This document shows, piece by piece, positions 27,501 to 39,500 of a DNA stretch of 64,000 nucleotides (position 1 is the stretch's first letter; every line of letters begins with the position of its first letter). The notes under the pieces are model-generated. The model ran no database searches and was not told the DNA's origin. It saw only the letters and a program-made list of their open reading frames with translations. This stretch comes from Apoderus coryli (Eukaryota; Arthropoda; Insecta; Coleoptera; Attelabidae). The DNA lies in NCBI GenBank assembly GCA_911728435.2, contig OU452213.1, positions 1,033,834 to 1,097,833 on the forward strand, in the 5' to 3' direction. A program made the position numbers and the translations under genes.

Positions 27501-30500
27501 CTCATATGGTGTTACAATATTCTCAGTACTAGATATTCCAACTGTATTTGAACGTTCGGTTTTTATTAGCAGATCAGAACTGGTTCCTTCTGCAGTCGTC
27601 TGCGTACTCTTTTCGGTCTTACCTTCGCTACTAAATGTATTCGTTTCTGAGGATTCTCCTATTGGTGTGGTACTTATTTCCGTATATTGTGTTACAACAT
27701 TTTCAGTACTAAACTTTGGTGTTATTTCAGATACTCCAACTGCAGTAGTACTTTCGGTATTAATTTGGTGATCAGAACTGGTTCCTTCTGCAGTCGTCTG
27801 CGTACTCTTTTCGGTCTTACCTTCGCTGCTAAATGTATTAGTTTCTGAGGATTCTCCTATTGGTGTGGTACTTATTTCCGTATATTGTGTTACAACATTT
27901 TCAGTACTAAACTTTGGTGTTATTTCAGATACTCCAACTGCAGTAGTACTTTCGGTATTAATTTGGAGATCAGAACTTGTTCCTTCTGCAGTCGTCTGCG
28001 TACTCTTTTCGGTCTTACCTTCGCTACTAAATGTATTCGTTTCTGAGGATTCTCCTATTGGTGTGGTACTTATTTCCGTATATTGTGTTACAACATTTTC
28101 AGTACTAAACTTTGGTGTTATTTCAGATACTCCAACTGCAGTAGTACTTTCGGTATTAATTTGGTGATCAGAACTGGTTCCTTCTGCAGTCGTCTGCGTA
28201 CTCTTTTCGGTCTTACCTTCGCTGCTAAATATATTAGTTTCTGAGGATTCTCCTATTGGTGTGGTACTTATTTCCGTATATTGTGTTACAACATTTTCAG
28301 TACTAAACTTTGGTGTTATTTCAGATACTCCAACTGCAGTAGTACTTTCTGTATTAATTTGGAGATCAGAACTGGTTCCTTCACCAGTCGTCTGCGTACT
28401 CTTTTCGGTCTTACCTTCGCTGCTAAATGTATTAGTTTCTGAGAATTCTCCTATTGGTGTGGTACTTATTTCCATATATTGCGTTACAACATTTTCAGTA
28501 CTAAACTTTGGTGTTATTTTAGATACTCCAACTGCAGTAGTACTTTCGGTATTAATTTGGTGATCAGAACTGCTTCCTTCTGCAGTGGTCGAGGTACTCT
28601 TTTCGGTCTTACCTTCGCTGCTAAATGTATTAGTTTCTGAGGATTCTCCTATTGGTGTGGTACTTACTTCCGTATATTGTGTTACAACATTTTCAGTACT
28701 AAACTGTGGTGTTATTTCAGATACTCCAACTGCAGTAGTACTTTCTGTATTAATTTGGAGATCAGAACTGGTTCCTTCTGCAGTCGTCTGCGTACTCTTT
28801 TCGGTCTTACCTTCGCTGCTAAATGTATTCGTTTCTGAGGATTCTCCTATCGGTGTGGTACTTATTTCCGTATATTGTGTGACAACATTTTCAGTACTAA
28901 ACTTTGGTGTTATTTCAGATACTCCAACTGCAGTAGTACTTTCGGTATTAACTTGGAGATCAGAACTGCTTCCTTCTGCAGTCGTCGAGGTACTCTTTTC
29001 GGTATTTCCTTCATTGCTAAATGTAATAGTTTCTCTAGATTCTCCTATCGGTGTGGTACTTATTTTCTCATATGGTGTTACGATATTTTCAGTACTAAAT
29101 GTTGGGGTTATATCAGAAACTGCACTAGTACGTTCAGTTTTAATTTGGATATTAGGACTGGTTTCTTCTGTAGTCGTCGACGTACTCTTTTCTGTATGAC
29201 CTTCGCTGCTAAATGTATTAGTTTCTGTGGATTCTCCTATATGTGTGGTACTTACTTCCGTATATTGTGTTACAACATTTTCAGTACTAAACTTTGCTGT
29301 TATTTCAGATACTCCAACTGCAGTAGTACTTTCAGTACTAATTTGGAGATCAAAACTGCTTCCTTCTGCAGTCGTCGAGGTACTCTTTTCGGTCTTACCT
29401 TCGTTGCTAAATGTAATAGATTCTCTAGATTCTCCGATCGGTGTGGTACTTATTTTCTCATATGGTGTTACAATATTCTCAGTACTAGATATTCCAACTG
29501 TATTTGTACGTTCGGTTTTTATTAGCAGATCAGAACTGGTTCCTTCTGTACTGGTTTTTTCTGCCGTACCTTCGCTAGTAAACGTATTAGTTTCCGTGGA
29601 ATCTCCAATTATAGTACCATCTGTTTCGGCAAATTCTGTTTCGGTTCTAACAGTTGTTGAAGCGTAGCGAGGTGTAATAGTAGTATAGTTTTGCATCAGT
29701 ATAGTACTACGTTCTTCAGGTTCTGTTATTTTATTATGAATAGTAGCAGTACTGCTTTCTAAAGATGTAGGATATTGGGGAGTGACTGTAACAAACTTTT
29801 CACTACTTGTTTCTTCGGTACCAACTGTTAATATTTCTGGAATAATAGTACTATCTTCAGAAAATAACACAGTAGTACCCTGCTCGGTTTCAGTTTGAGT
29901 TACTGGGTACTGTGGTGTGACTGTGACATATTGCTCTGTTAGTGGATACACTAAGAGTTTTCCTTCAGTACTACTAGTCTCCGGTGGGTTAGTATAGTAC
30001 TCATCAGTACTATTAATTGTAGTTAGATCCGATTGCGGGGTAAATATAGTTTTTTCGTTGTTCATTTCGGTATGAGTAAACGTCGTCGGTACTTCCGAAG
30101 TAGTACTTTCGAATTCACGTGTTAGAATTGTAGTAGCAGTGGTTATTTGCGCATTTGCTGTTAGTGTTGTCATCGCCATATCTGTTATTTTTGGAAACAA
30201 ACATTTGTTTTGTAAGTAATATAATAATAATTATATAATAACACTTTTGTTAGGTTAGGTACTACATAACATACCAAGGCCATGCAAAATATACATACCA
30301 CCAAAAGCAAACGTTTTTAGAACCTCCACCATAAGAATATTCTAATACGATCTTAAAATAGTATAGTACAAAACTAGATATACAAAAATACAATGTGTTT
30401 ACTCCAATTTTGTTTGGTGTTGTGTGTTTTTCTGTTGTCATAAAATAACAGTTTTATTTTGCGGTACCAATAGAAAATTACGATATACGCTATGTAGGTG

Positions 30501-33500
30501 TGTTGCCTTTAGTTTTTACACTATTATACAATTTGATCTGCTTCTAGTTGTGAATCATTTCAATAATTAAGCCATTTCATAGGCAATCGCTGGTCTTTTT
30601 TACTCTTAAATGACAACGCGATAGTATCCCGGAGAATATAAAGGCTTAAGAGTGACTTTCCCTTAAGGGTTATAAGTTAAGTTGTCCAAGTTCTTGCTTT
30701 ATTTATGAGTTATATCTTGTCACTAATATAGTTGCTATATTACGGCAAAATGTACTCGCATTTACAACAAGAGAAATATCTACATCACGTCGAATTATAG
30801 TTAGTATAAATTAAGTATCTTTGAGCAATTATACCAATTGAATTTAATCATGGAAATATTATTCATAATTTCACAGAATTAAACCTCGTATCGCCATCTC
30901 TGGAGATACGCTTGAACCACATCGAATAACAGAAAATAGAAGTACGACTAAAGAGTAGAAAATCAATAATTAGTGCTTTATTCTAACGCTGCGCAAGGGC
31001 TGCGCTCTGAAACTGGCGTCTTCGAATTCCCATTGGCTATCATCCCTCTTTTGAGGCATAATAGGGGAGGTAATCAGATTAGCACTCTGAAAGAAAGTAC
31101 CTCGTTAGTTCTTTTAAATTAAAAAGTCAGTTCTTGTTCGAGATCCAAGTAAGTCACTTCTAAATATATTTTCTTATAAGCTGTTTTAAGATTTATAATT
31201 TTTCTAAGTTAATTTTTCTGATTACAAAAATTATTTTACTTATTTTTTTTTGAGATTTTATTCAGAAGTCTATCAAAGCTGAATTATTGGTATAATTACT
31301 TTAATTTTTTATTTTAGTTTTGTATTATCTTTTTCTTTTGCTAATACAAAGTAACTGAAGACATTTAAGTGGAAATCAATGTAAATTATTCGTAATTACA
31401 TCGATTTCCATTATGCTAAGTCTTTATTAAGATTAAATATTAGTTAAATAAGAGTTTTGTTCAATTAATCAATTGTTGATTATTCTATGTTTTAGTTTGT
31501 TTCTTTTTCTTGATTTTGTCTAGTTTTAATTTAGATTTAGATTTTCTTTTAATAATTATTTCTTCTCTTTTATTCTTAATTTTAAATAAACATAAAGTTA
31601 CCCCCTACAAAGAAATTGAGTTTTATTACGTGGGGACACAAAATGAATAAGTCTTGAAACAGTAGTGTTAAACAAGGTTGAAGTGTTGTGAACGACGCCA
31701 AAGTTGCTGTGACATCTAAAAAAGGTTTGATTAGCTATTAGTTGTTTGTTTCTTTCATTTAATAATTTGATTCTGTTATTATTCTTTTGACTATCATAAT
31801 TTGGTTCTGAGTCTTTGAGAATTACGCAACATCTAGTTTACCGCTCGTTAAATATTAATTATCTTACTAGGGTTTAGACGGGGTAATACTCTCTGCATTC
31901 ATTATCCTAGGAGAACTTATTTCTATTAATTGGACCTGATAGAGGAAGAATTTGGCGTAATTAAAGATAAAGTTGCGTTCACTCTCATTCATAGTCGGAT
32001 CACACGAGTTTAAAAGCCAGGCCTTTGCAATCAACTCAGTTTTATAGGTTGAGTAGGCCAAGTTTAATTTTTGTAAAATAATGCCAGTTAAACCAACTAG
32101 AACCAGATCACAATTTCTATGTTAATATACAAGAATATACACAGTTAATATTGTCATGATATTGATGATTTGCCTCAGCAGTATAACTGAGTAAATTCTA
32201 TGTCACCAAGTATACATTATAACATCACCAATTTCGCGTATCTGTTTTTTCTTTGGTGATGTGCAGCAGGTAAGCATCCAGTTCATATGGTTTTTTGATT
32301 CTTTGCTCACCCTATATGTCCAGCATGTTAATTAATACATTTCTCATACGAGGTATACGATGATTTGAGGAATACATTTAGGGAAATTAGGATTAGGGTG
32401 ATAATAGCATAAAAACAGCAACACATCTCTATGAAATGACGAGGTATGATTCGGGAATGTATCTAAAATGTTACTCTTACCTTTCAGGCATGCTCCAGTT
32501 AATGGATCACATGGGACATCAGGTGGACAATGGGCGCATTGGCTTACCACTGGTACACGTGGTTCACCTAAGAATATCAAAACAATTAGTCAAGATTTTG
32601 CTGGTAAGTTAATATTTGAATAAAATTTTAACAGGTGTCCCATTACAACGTACAGTTTAACGTTTATATACCGGGTGTCCTAAATCTAGTAAAACTATAT
32701 CGTCGCATTTACATCGATTTTTTGACTAGTTGATGCTTGTACTCTCTGTTGTTGGGACATCTTTTAATTAAGAATTCTCCTAAATTTCAAGACTTAAAAT
32801 TTTTATTTCAACAAATAAGGACTAGGGTTGCCAGGTTTCTACTTTAAAAAAGCGGGACAAAGAAGAAATTTTAACCCTTAAATGCTCTATTTTTGATTTT
32901 CTTCAAATAAAAATATATTTGGTGTAAATTAATGAATGTAATACGAGAAAAATGTTGAAAAAAATATAAACAAAAAATTATGATTTAAAAAAGTCTTTAT
33001 TTTTTATGTAGCAGATATGCTACAATGTACATTCAAATACTAAATTTGAAAACATTTTTGCACTAGTTATGAAAATTTCGGAAACAATTTTTATCCTTAT
33101 TAAAACACAAATATACAGAACATTTGTTACAAAATACATATGTGAAACCTTTACAATCTGGATACTTGCATCTGTTGCGTTTTTCTTTCCATTCGGGCCA
33201 ATGAGAACACTCGTCCGTGCGAACATCTTTGCTTGGAACCGAACATCGAGTCTGTCGTTTTCTTTCTAATTGTTTCTCTATATCTGACTTTCGACCTCTC
33301 TGACTCATTTGCCGAACTCCCATCAAACATAAGCTCTCACCTAGTTCAACTCTGAACTCGGCCAAGCTCATACATTTTTTGATACCTTTCTCTTCATTGG
33401 CTCTTTTATAGATGATCCAGGAATTCACGACAGTTACGTCAAGAATGTGATAAAAAAGCCGAAAATACCACTTTCTTGATTTTAACTTGATCCTGTAACG

Positions 33501-36500
33501 CCCAATTAGACTATCAAGAAGGTCCACCCCTCCCATATGTCTGTTGTATTCTTTGATCAAAAAAAAATCAAAAGCTGTGTGGAGTTCATAAAAGGAAACT
33601 GGTAGTTTATCAGTGCCTTTGAATGCTATGGCAGCTTCTCGCATTTGCAAGTTTCCTTCTCTCCACTGCAGTTGCTCTAGTTCTTTTTTTATTGTCTCTT
33701 TCCTAATTTTATCTTCATTTTTCTTTTTTTTATTTTGATCTATATTTAACTCCTTCTCTCTGGATTTTCGACTACTTTGCTGAAGTTTGCAATTTATATC
33801 TTTATCAGTGAGATCCCTTTTAGACGGCCCAGCATCTTTGAGAGTAGCTAGAAACTCCTCACCAATTTCTTCTATATCCTTTAGCTCACTCGATACCCTG
33901 CTTATCACTGACATTTGTGGTTCATTTTCTGAAACTTCTGCTTCTATTATGTTTGTTTCTATCCTTGCTATTTCATTCTCTTCAATATTTATTTCTTCTA
34001 AATCAGGTAGTAGCACTATGGGAGTATTTGCTATGTCAAAGGCATCATCCTCAGCCGTGACATGCAATGGTGATAGACCTTGTTCACCTCTGATAATAGG
34101 ATTTTCGTACTCATCTTCATCATCAGATACTTCTAACCCATCTTCACTTATTTCAGATAAATGGTTCGATAAGTATTCTAATTCTGTATCGGAAAGTGGT
34201 TTGTATTTTGCAATTTTTCTGAAAATTACGATAAATTAATAATACAAAAATATTATTTTCAACTGCTTACTGTTGCACATATGCTACACTTAGATAGTTT
34301 GGTTGTGTGCATTGTATCATATATGCAACAGATAAAAACCATGTAATATAAACTGAAAGGCGGCATCTTACACCAATGTTAGTCTTGTAGGTAAACTAAC
34401 TTACCTCTAGGAACACTGTAATAATTTTTAATTAACTCTAAAAGCACTAACAGTTAAATTTTCACTGAGTTGAATATGCCACAACTAACCATTGACTCAC
34501 TTAGTAGGCAACCTCTAACATTATCAGATGTTTCTAATAACAGGCGCCATTTTTTCGCGAAAAACAGTTACTGTCGGTATGGAACCATCTTTGTTTGTTT
34601 GTTCTTTACAGAAATCGCTGCTTACTTATAGAAACGTTCAATAGGTGGTAAATAAAAAACCTTGTATCAGATATGCAACAAGGTGCATTAAAGGGTTAAA
34701 TAACATGTGTAAAGTGGGACGTCAGGCAACCCTACTAGCGCCCTAGAGCAAAAACAGGTCGGTATCTAATTTATTTCAATTTACATACCCAAAATACATT
34801 TACAACCGTCACATTGCAAGTTCGGATTTCTGCAATCTGTATGCTTCTGACATTGGCATACTGAAACAGTTACATTTGTTAAATTTTTATCAATCGCATA
34901 CTATCATATCAATAATAGCAATCGATAACAATTATTATCCTTACTTTTAACACAAACTGGTTGATGATCCTGCACCTGACAATCCTGAGATGCAGTGCAA
35001 GGATTCGAAACGGCACAAGGATTTTGACATTTTCTATTTATGCAAGATTGCTGTGCTGGACAGTCTGAATGTGTACCACAAAGTATATCTAGTAGAAAAA
35101 TCAATTATCTTTAATGATTGATCAATATTTTTCTTATATGACAGAAAAAAACTTTACAAGAGCTCTTGATATATACTGAGATAAATTTACACAGTTAACG
35201 CTTCTCTAAAGTAGGGTTTGAGATAAATTTACACATTTAACGCTTCTCTAAAGTAGGGTTTGAGATAAATTTACACATTTAACGCTTCTCAAAAGTAGGG
35301 TTTGAGATAAATTTACACATTTAACACTTCTCTAAAGTAGGGCTTGAGATAAATTTACACATTTAACGCATCTCCAAAGTAGGGTTTGAGATAAATTTAC
35401 ACAATTAACGCTTCTCTAAAGTAGGGTTTGAGATAAATTTACACATTTAACGCTTCTCTAAAGTAGGGTTATCGATCTAGAATCGACTTTTAGAAAATTG
35501 ATTCTTTAGGCTGTCTTTCGGTTGATTTAAGGCGGAGACAGACTATTATAACGTCACGTGAGGTCACATGCTATTACGCAATATCACGGCACGTCCGAAA
35601 TATCTGTAATACAATTTATGTGTGGATATAAATGGGTTTAGAAATACACTACATTCACCTCACGCAGCTCACGGCAGGTTATACGGGTCTGCATAATTTT
35701 GTTCTTGCAAATCTACATTATCGGCACGTCTGCTATATTACGCGTGAGAGTAGTATTGCCCTTTCTGGGATTTTAACATAATTTGCTAATAAAATTTGTG
35801 GTCTCACTTTAATTTAATTATTATTTGCTATAGTTGGTTTTATTTATTTTTTTTTCAATTTGCCGACGTTTCGGGCTTCTATAAGGCCATCCTCAGGACA
35901 ATGAAATAAGGTTTACCTTTTGTCTAAGAAGGTATATTATAGATGTAGGATTCAATGAATATAAAATAAATGAAAGACTTAGACAAAAGGGAAACCGTAT
36001 TATATTGTCCTGACGATGGCCTAATAGAAGGCTGAAACGTTGTTTTTTCTTTTGTATGATAATGGATATTATATTTTGTTAATTTACATTTACGTCGAAT
36101 TGCTTAAACTTCATGTACCTATAAACGGTCCCTATGATTACAATGAATTTAACTTGATCTGCGGTGTTACGTAGTCTGTTTTTAAGGCGCGTGATAGCAC
36201 GTTACCTCACGTGACGTGATAATACTCTGTGTGCAACTGCAATCGAAGATCGATCTTTTTTCCACCCACATTGGGGCATGTTCCATAGCCTTCTTTAGAC
36301 AAGTCATGAAACATGAAACAACGTCGTCTAAAAATAAAATAAAGTGATTTGTTTGGACTCATTGGCCGGCGGTAAAAATTGCGGGATTGTGTATAAATAT
36401 ATCGTCTAAACAATAAAATAAATCTTCTTTTAAATTTAAGTAAAATTAGGGTTTGTAATAACTGGAATATTAAAAAAAAAAAAAACAGACTTCTAGGTTA

Positions 36501-39500
36501 CAAAATAGATTTTAAATATTTTCATTGCGACCGCTCACCGGCCGACTATAACTGTATTGCAGTGTTGCCGTTGTGTGTTTTAATGGCTTGTCATAATAAC
36601 GCTAAATTTAACGCAGTATATTATATCAAGAGATGCTGTATTTTAAAGTTTTGATTGTAAACTAAGAAAAATAATAAAAAACTAAATTAAAATAGTAAAC
36701 TTCAGAAGTAAAATTAAAATATCAACAAAGTTTGATGGTACTTTGTAATAATCGTTTACTGTAAATAATTATTAAAAAAAAACGGAATATATCTAAAGCA
36801 CAAATAAGCATGAAGATATAATAAAAACAAACTATCATAGACAATACATCTAGAAAGAAAGAAAATATAAATAAACTAAAGAAAATAACCAAATAAATAA
36901 TAAAACTAAACAAAAACCCATCACCAAAAACACTAAGTATATACATATGTACAAAAAAAATAAAAAAATCATGCAATTTCAATTCTTAAATCAACAAATA
37001 AAGAAGAAAAAGGTTTGTTTGCAAGGTCCAGTATTTCCTTGTTGTGCAGTGGTGATACACGTAGAACTGACTGCGTCTTTGTGCGTAAAATTATTCATGC
37101 GCATTACGTAACTTTATCCTTCTCATTAATTAGGTATTTCGTCAGGCAGCATTTTTTGTGTACTTAAATTTTACCTGGTATTATTTTGCATTGGATTAGA
37201 GCCCTTTCCATTGGGTTTAGTGGGCAGAGGCATACGGCTACATGAGCTATGACATTACACTGAATATTCTCAACGCAGGGATTGTAAAAATTACAAGGAT
37301 TTATGCAGGAATCTCGGATACAGCTGGTTGAATCAGAACAATTTGTCTCGTATGTGCAGGGTTCGTCTAAAGGAATGTCTGAGGACTTTAATTCAGGATA
37401 TAAAGGTGTGTCAGGTACTTGTTTACTGAGAGATTCTGTTGTAGTCTCAATATCACCGTCTGAGTCCTTAGCAAAATCAGTGCGTTCGAAGTTTATCGTT
37501 GTAGTACTCCTATCGATTTCATCTTTCTTGGCATCTACATAATAATCTGTAACTGTTGTACTTGTAACTGAATTGTCTATTTCTTGGTTAACGTCTTCTT
37601 TCAAAGTCGTTAGTACCGACCTTTCTAAAGCTTCAGTTGTTGCTTTTACCATACTAGAGCTTTCAAACGCCGTGTAACCTGTGTCTTCTCTTAAGCTGGT
37701 TTCGTTGTATGTTTTCTTTTGTTTGAAATAAACCTTTGTAGTGCTCTCTTTATTTTCCGCTTCATTCAAGGTCTGGTTAGCTACTGGTTTTATTATATTT
37801 AGTACGGTACTTCTTTCAGTTACTTTGCTCATGTCAAATTTTGAAGAACTTATAGATTTTTCAGTAGATTTAGCGAATTTAGTTCTTGTAGTATCAGGAT
37901 ATGTGCTAGTAGTTGTATCTTCTTTTTCGGTAGTAATTTGTTCCAATTCTTGATCTGTTGTCTTTAGTACCGTACTTGTCATAAGTTCATTGGTAACTTT
38001 TTTGATTCCTATTGTTTCTGAACTTGTTTGATCATCGTCCTCAGTTTTAGTTGGATAGCTGTTACTTTCTGTTACAGTTTTTGTTGAGGTAGTACTGCGT
38101 TCTGTTGATGTAACTCCACCTGAAGCTATATCACTGTGTGTGCTTCGAGTAGTTGTTACTGAATTGTCTATTTCTGGGTTTAGGCCTTCTTTCAAAGTCG
38201 TTAGTACCGACTTTTCTAAAGCTTCAGTTGTTGCTTTTACCATACTAGATCTTTCAAATGCCGTGTAACCTGTTTCTTCTGTTAAGCTGCTTTCGGTTTT
38301 GTTATATGTTTTTGCTGAGGTTATTTTACCTGGTCCTTCAGTTACTGTTCTGGTTTCTTCTTTTGGTGTTTGTGTATGTTGTATGGGACCTTCCTCATTT
38401 ATTTTGTCAACGTATGTTCTTGGGGAACTTGGAAATTGCTCTGAAGTTTTGGTTAACATAGTTTCTGCATCACTATATCTATTGGTAATTGGTTTCTCTT
38501 TTTCTGAAGAAACTTCATTAGCTTGTTCTGTAGTTGTTAGTACAGTACTTGCTTGGTAAGTTTCTTCTATTGTTGAGAAAGTTGTAAATTCATCACTAAA
38601 GTCTGTGTGTTGGTTTAAAACACTTGTGGTACTTTCCTCGTTATTCGCTTTAAAGGTGGTGCGACTAATTACTGGTCCTATCGTAGTTAGTACGGTACTT
38701 TCTTCAATTACTTTAGTCACGTTAGTGCTGCTGTTAATTGATTCGTTGTCAGTTCCTTTTGTGTTTGTAGTGCTTTCTACTGTTTTATTAGTTACACTGT
38801 TATATATTTCTTCTTCTAGGGAAGGATATTCTGAGAATTGAGTACTACTTTCATGAGTAATTTGTTCAAGTTCTTCTAGTACAGAACTTGGTTGAGTACT
38901 TTCATCTGTTATGTCAGTTACATTGGCAAAGGTTTGTATTAAAGGTTTAGTTTTGTCTCTTAGTTGTTTCTGGTAGATGTCAGATGCAAGATTTACTGGG
39001 TTCAGAGGTACTACTGGAGTTGATTGGTTGTGAGGAATAGGATTAGGTGTTGGTCGTGGAAAACATTCAATGGTAGCATTGCCCATGTAGCCTGGTGGGC
39101 AAAAGCACGTGTATTTGTGGTTTCTTGCTAGACAAGCCGATGATTTTCCACAGGAATTTCGACATAGATCTACACATGTCTTGTTGACACTGCATGTCTG
39201 TGTTTGTAAGCAATCGGCATCAGTGCTGCATAGGGATTTTGTAACTGCAGGAAATATATTATATTATTCATTCAATAATTCTAAAATAGTTTTTTTTTTT
39301 AGTAGAATAGCAAATAATTGAAGTTGTTATGTTTATTATGATTGGATTAATGAAAATAAAAGAAAAATAAAAAATAAATAGAAACAAAATATGGAATTGC
39401 TGATACCAAATGCTAATTTGTAATGTTTAATTTAGCCAACTATACAGGATGTCGCTAAAAATTTGTAGGTACTATTAAATACGCGTGTCCCACAAGGAAG

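Noticed and set aside
26812..29667. Long plus-strand open frames opposite the giant mucin-like exon
   Set aside because: They are antisense shadows of the Thr/Ser-rich coding repeats; Val/Ser/Phe composition follows directly from the complement of Thr, Ser and Glu codons.
30960..31640. LTR-like segment in the E19-E20 intron
   Set aside because: Composition is suggestive, but no paired LTR, primer-binding site or coding remnant could be shown.
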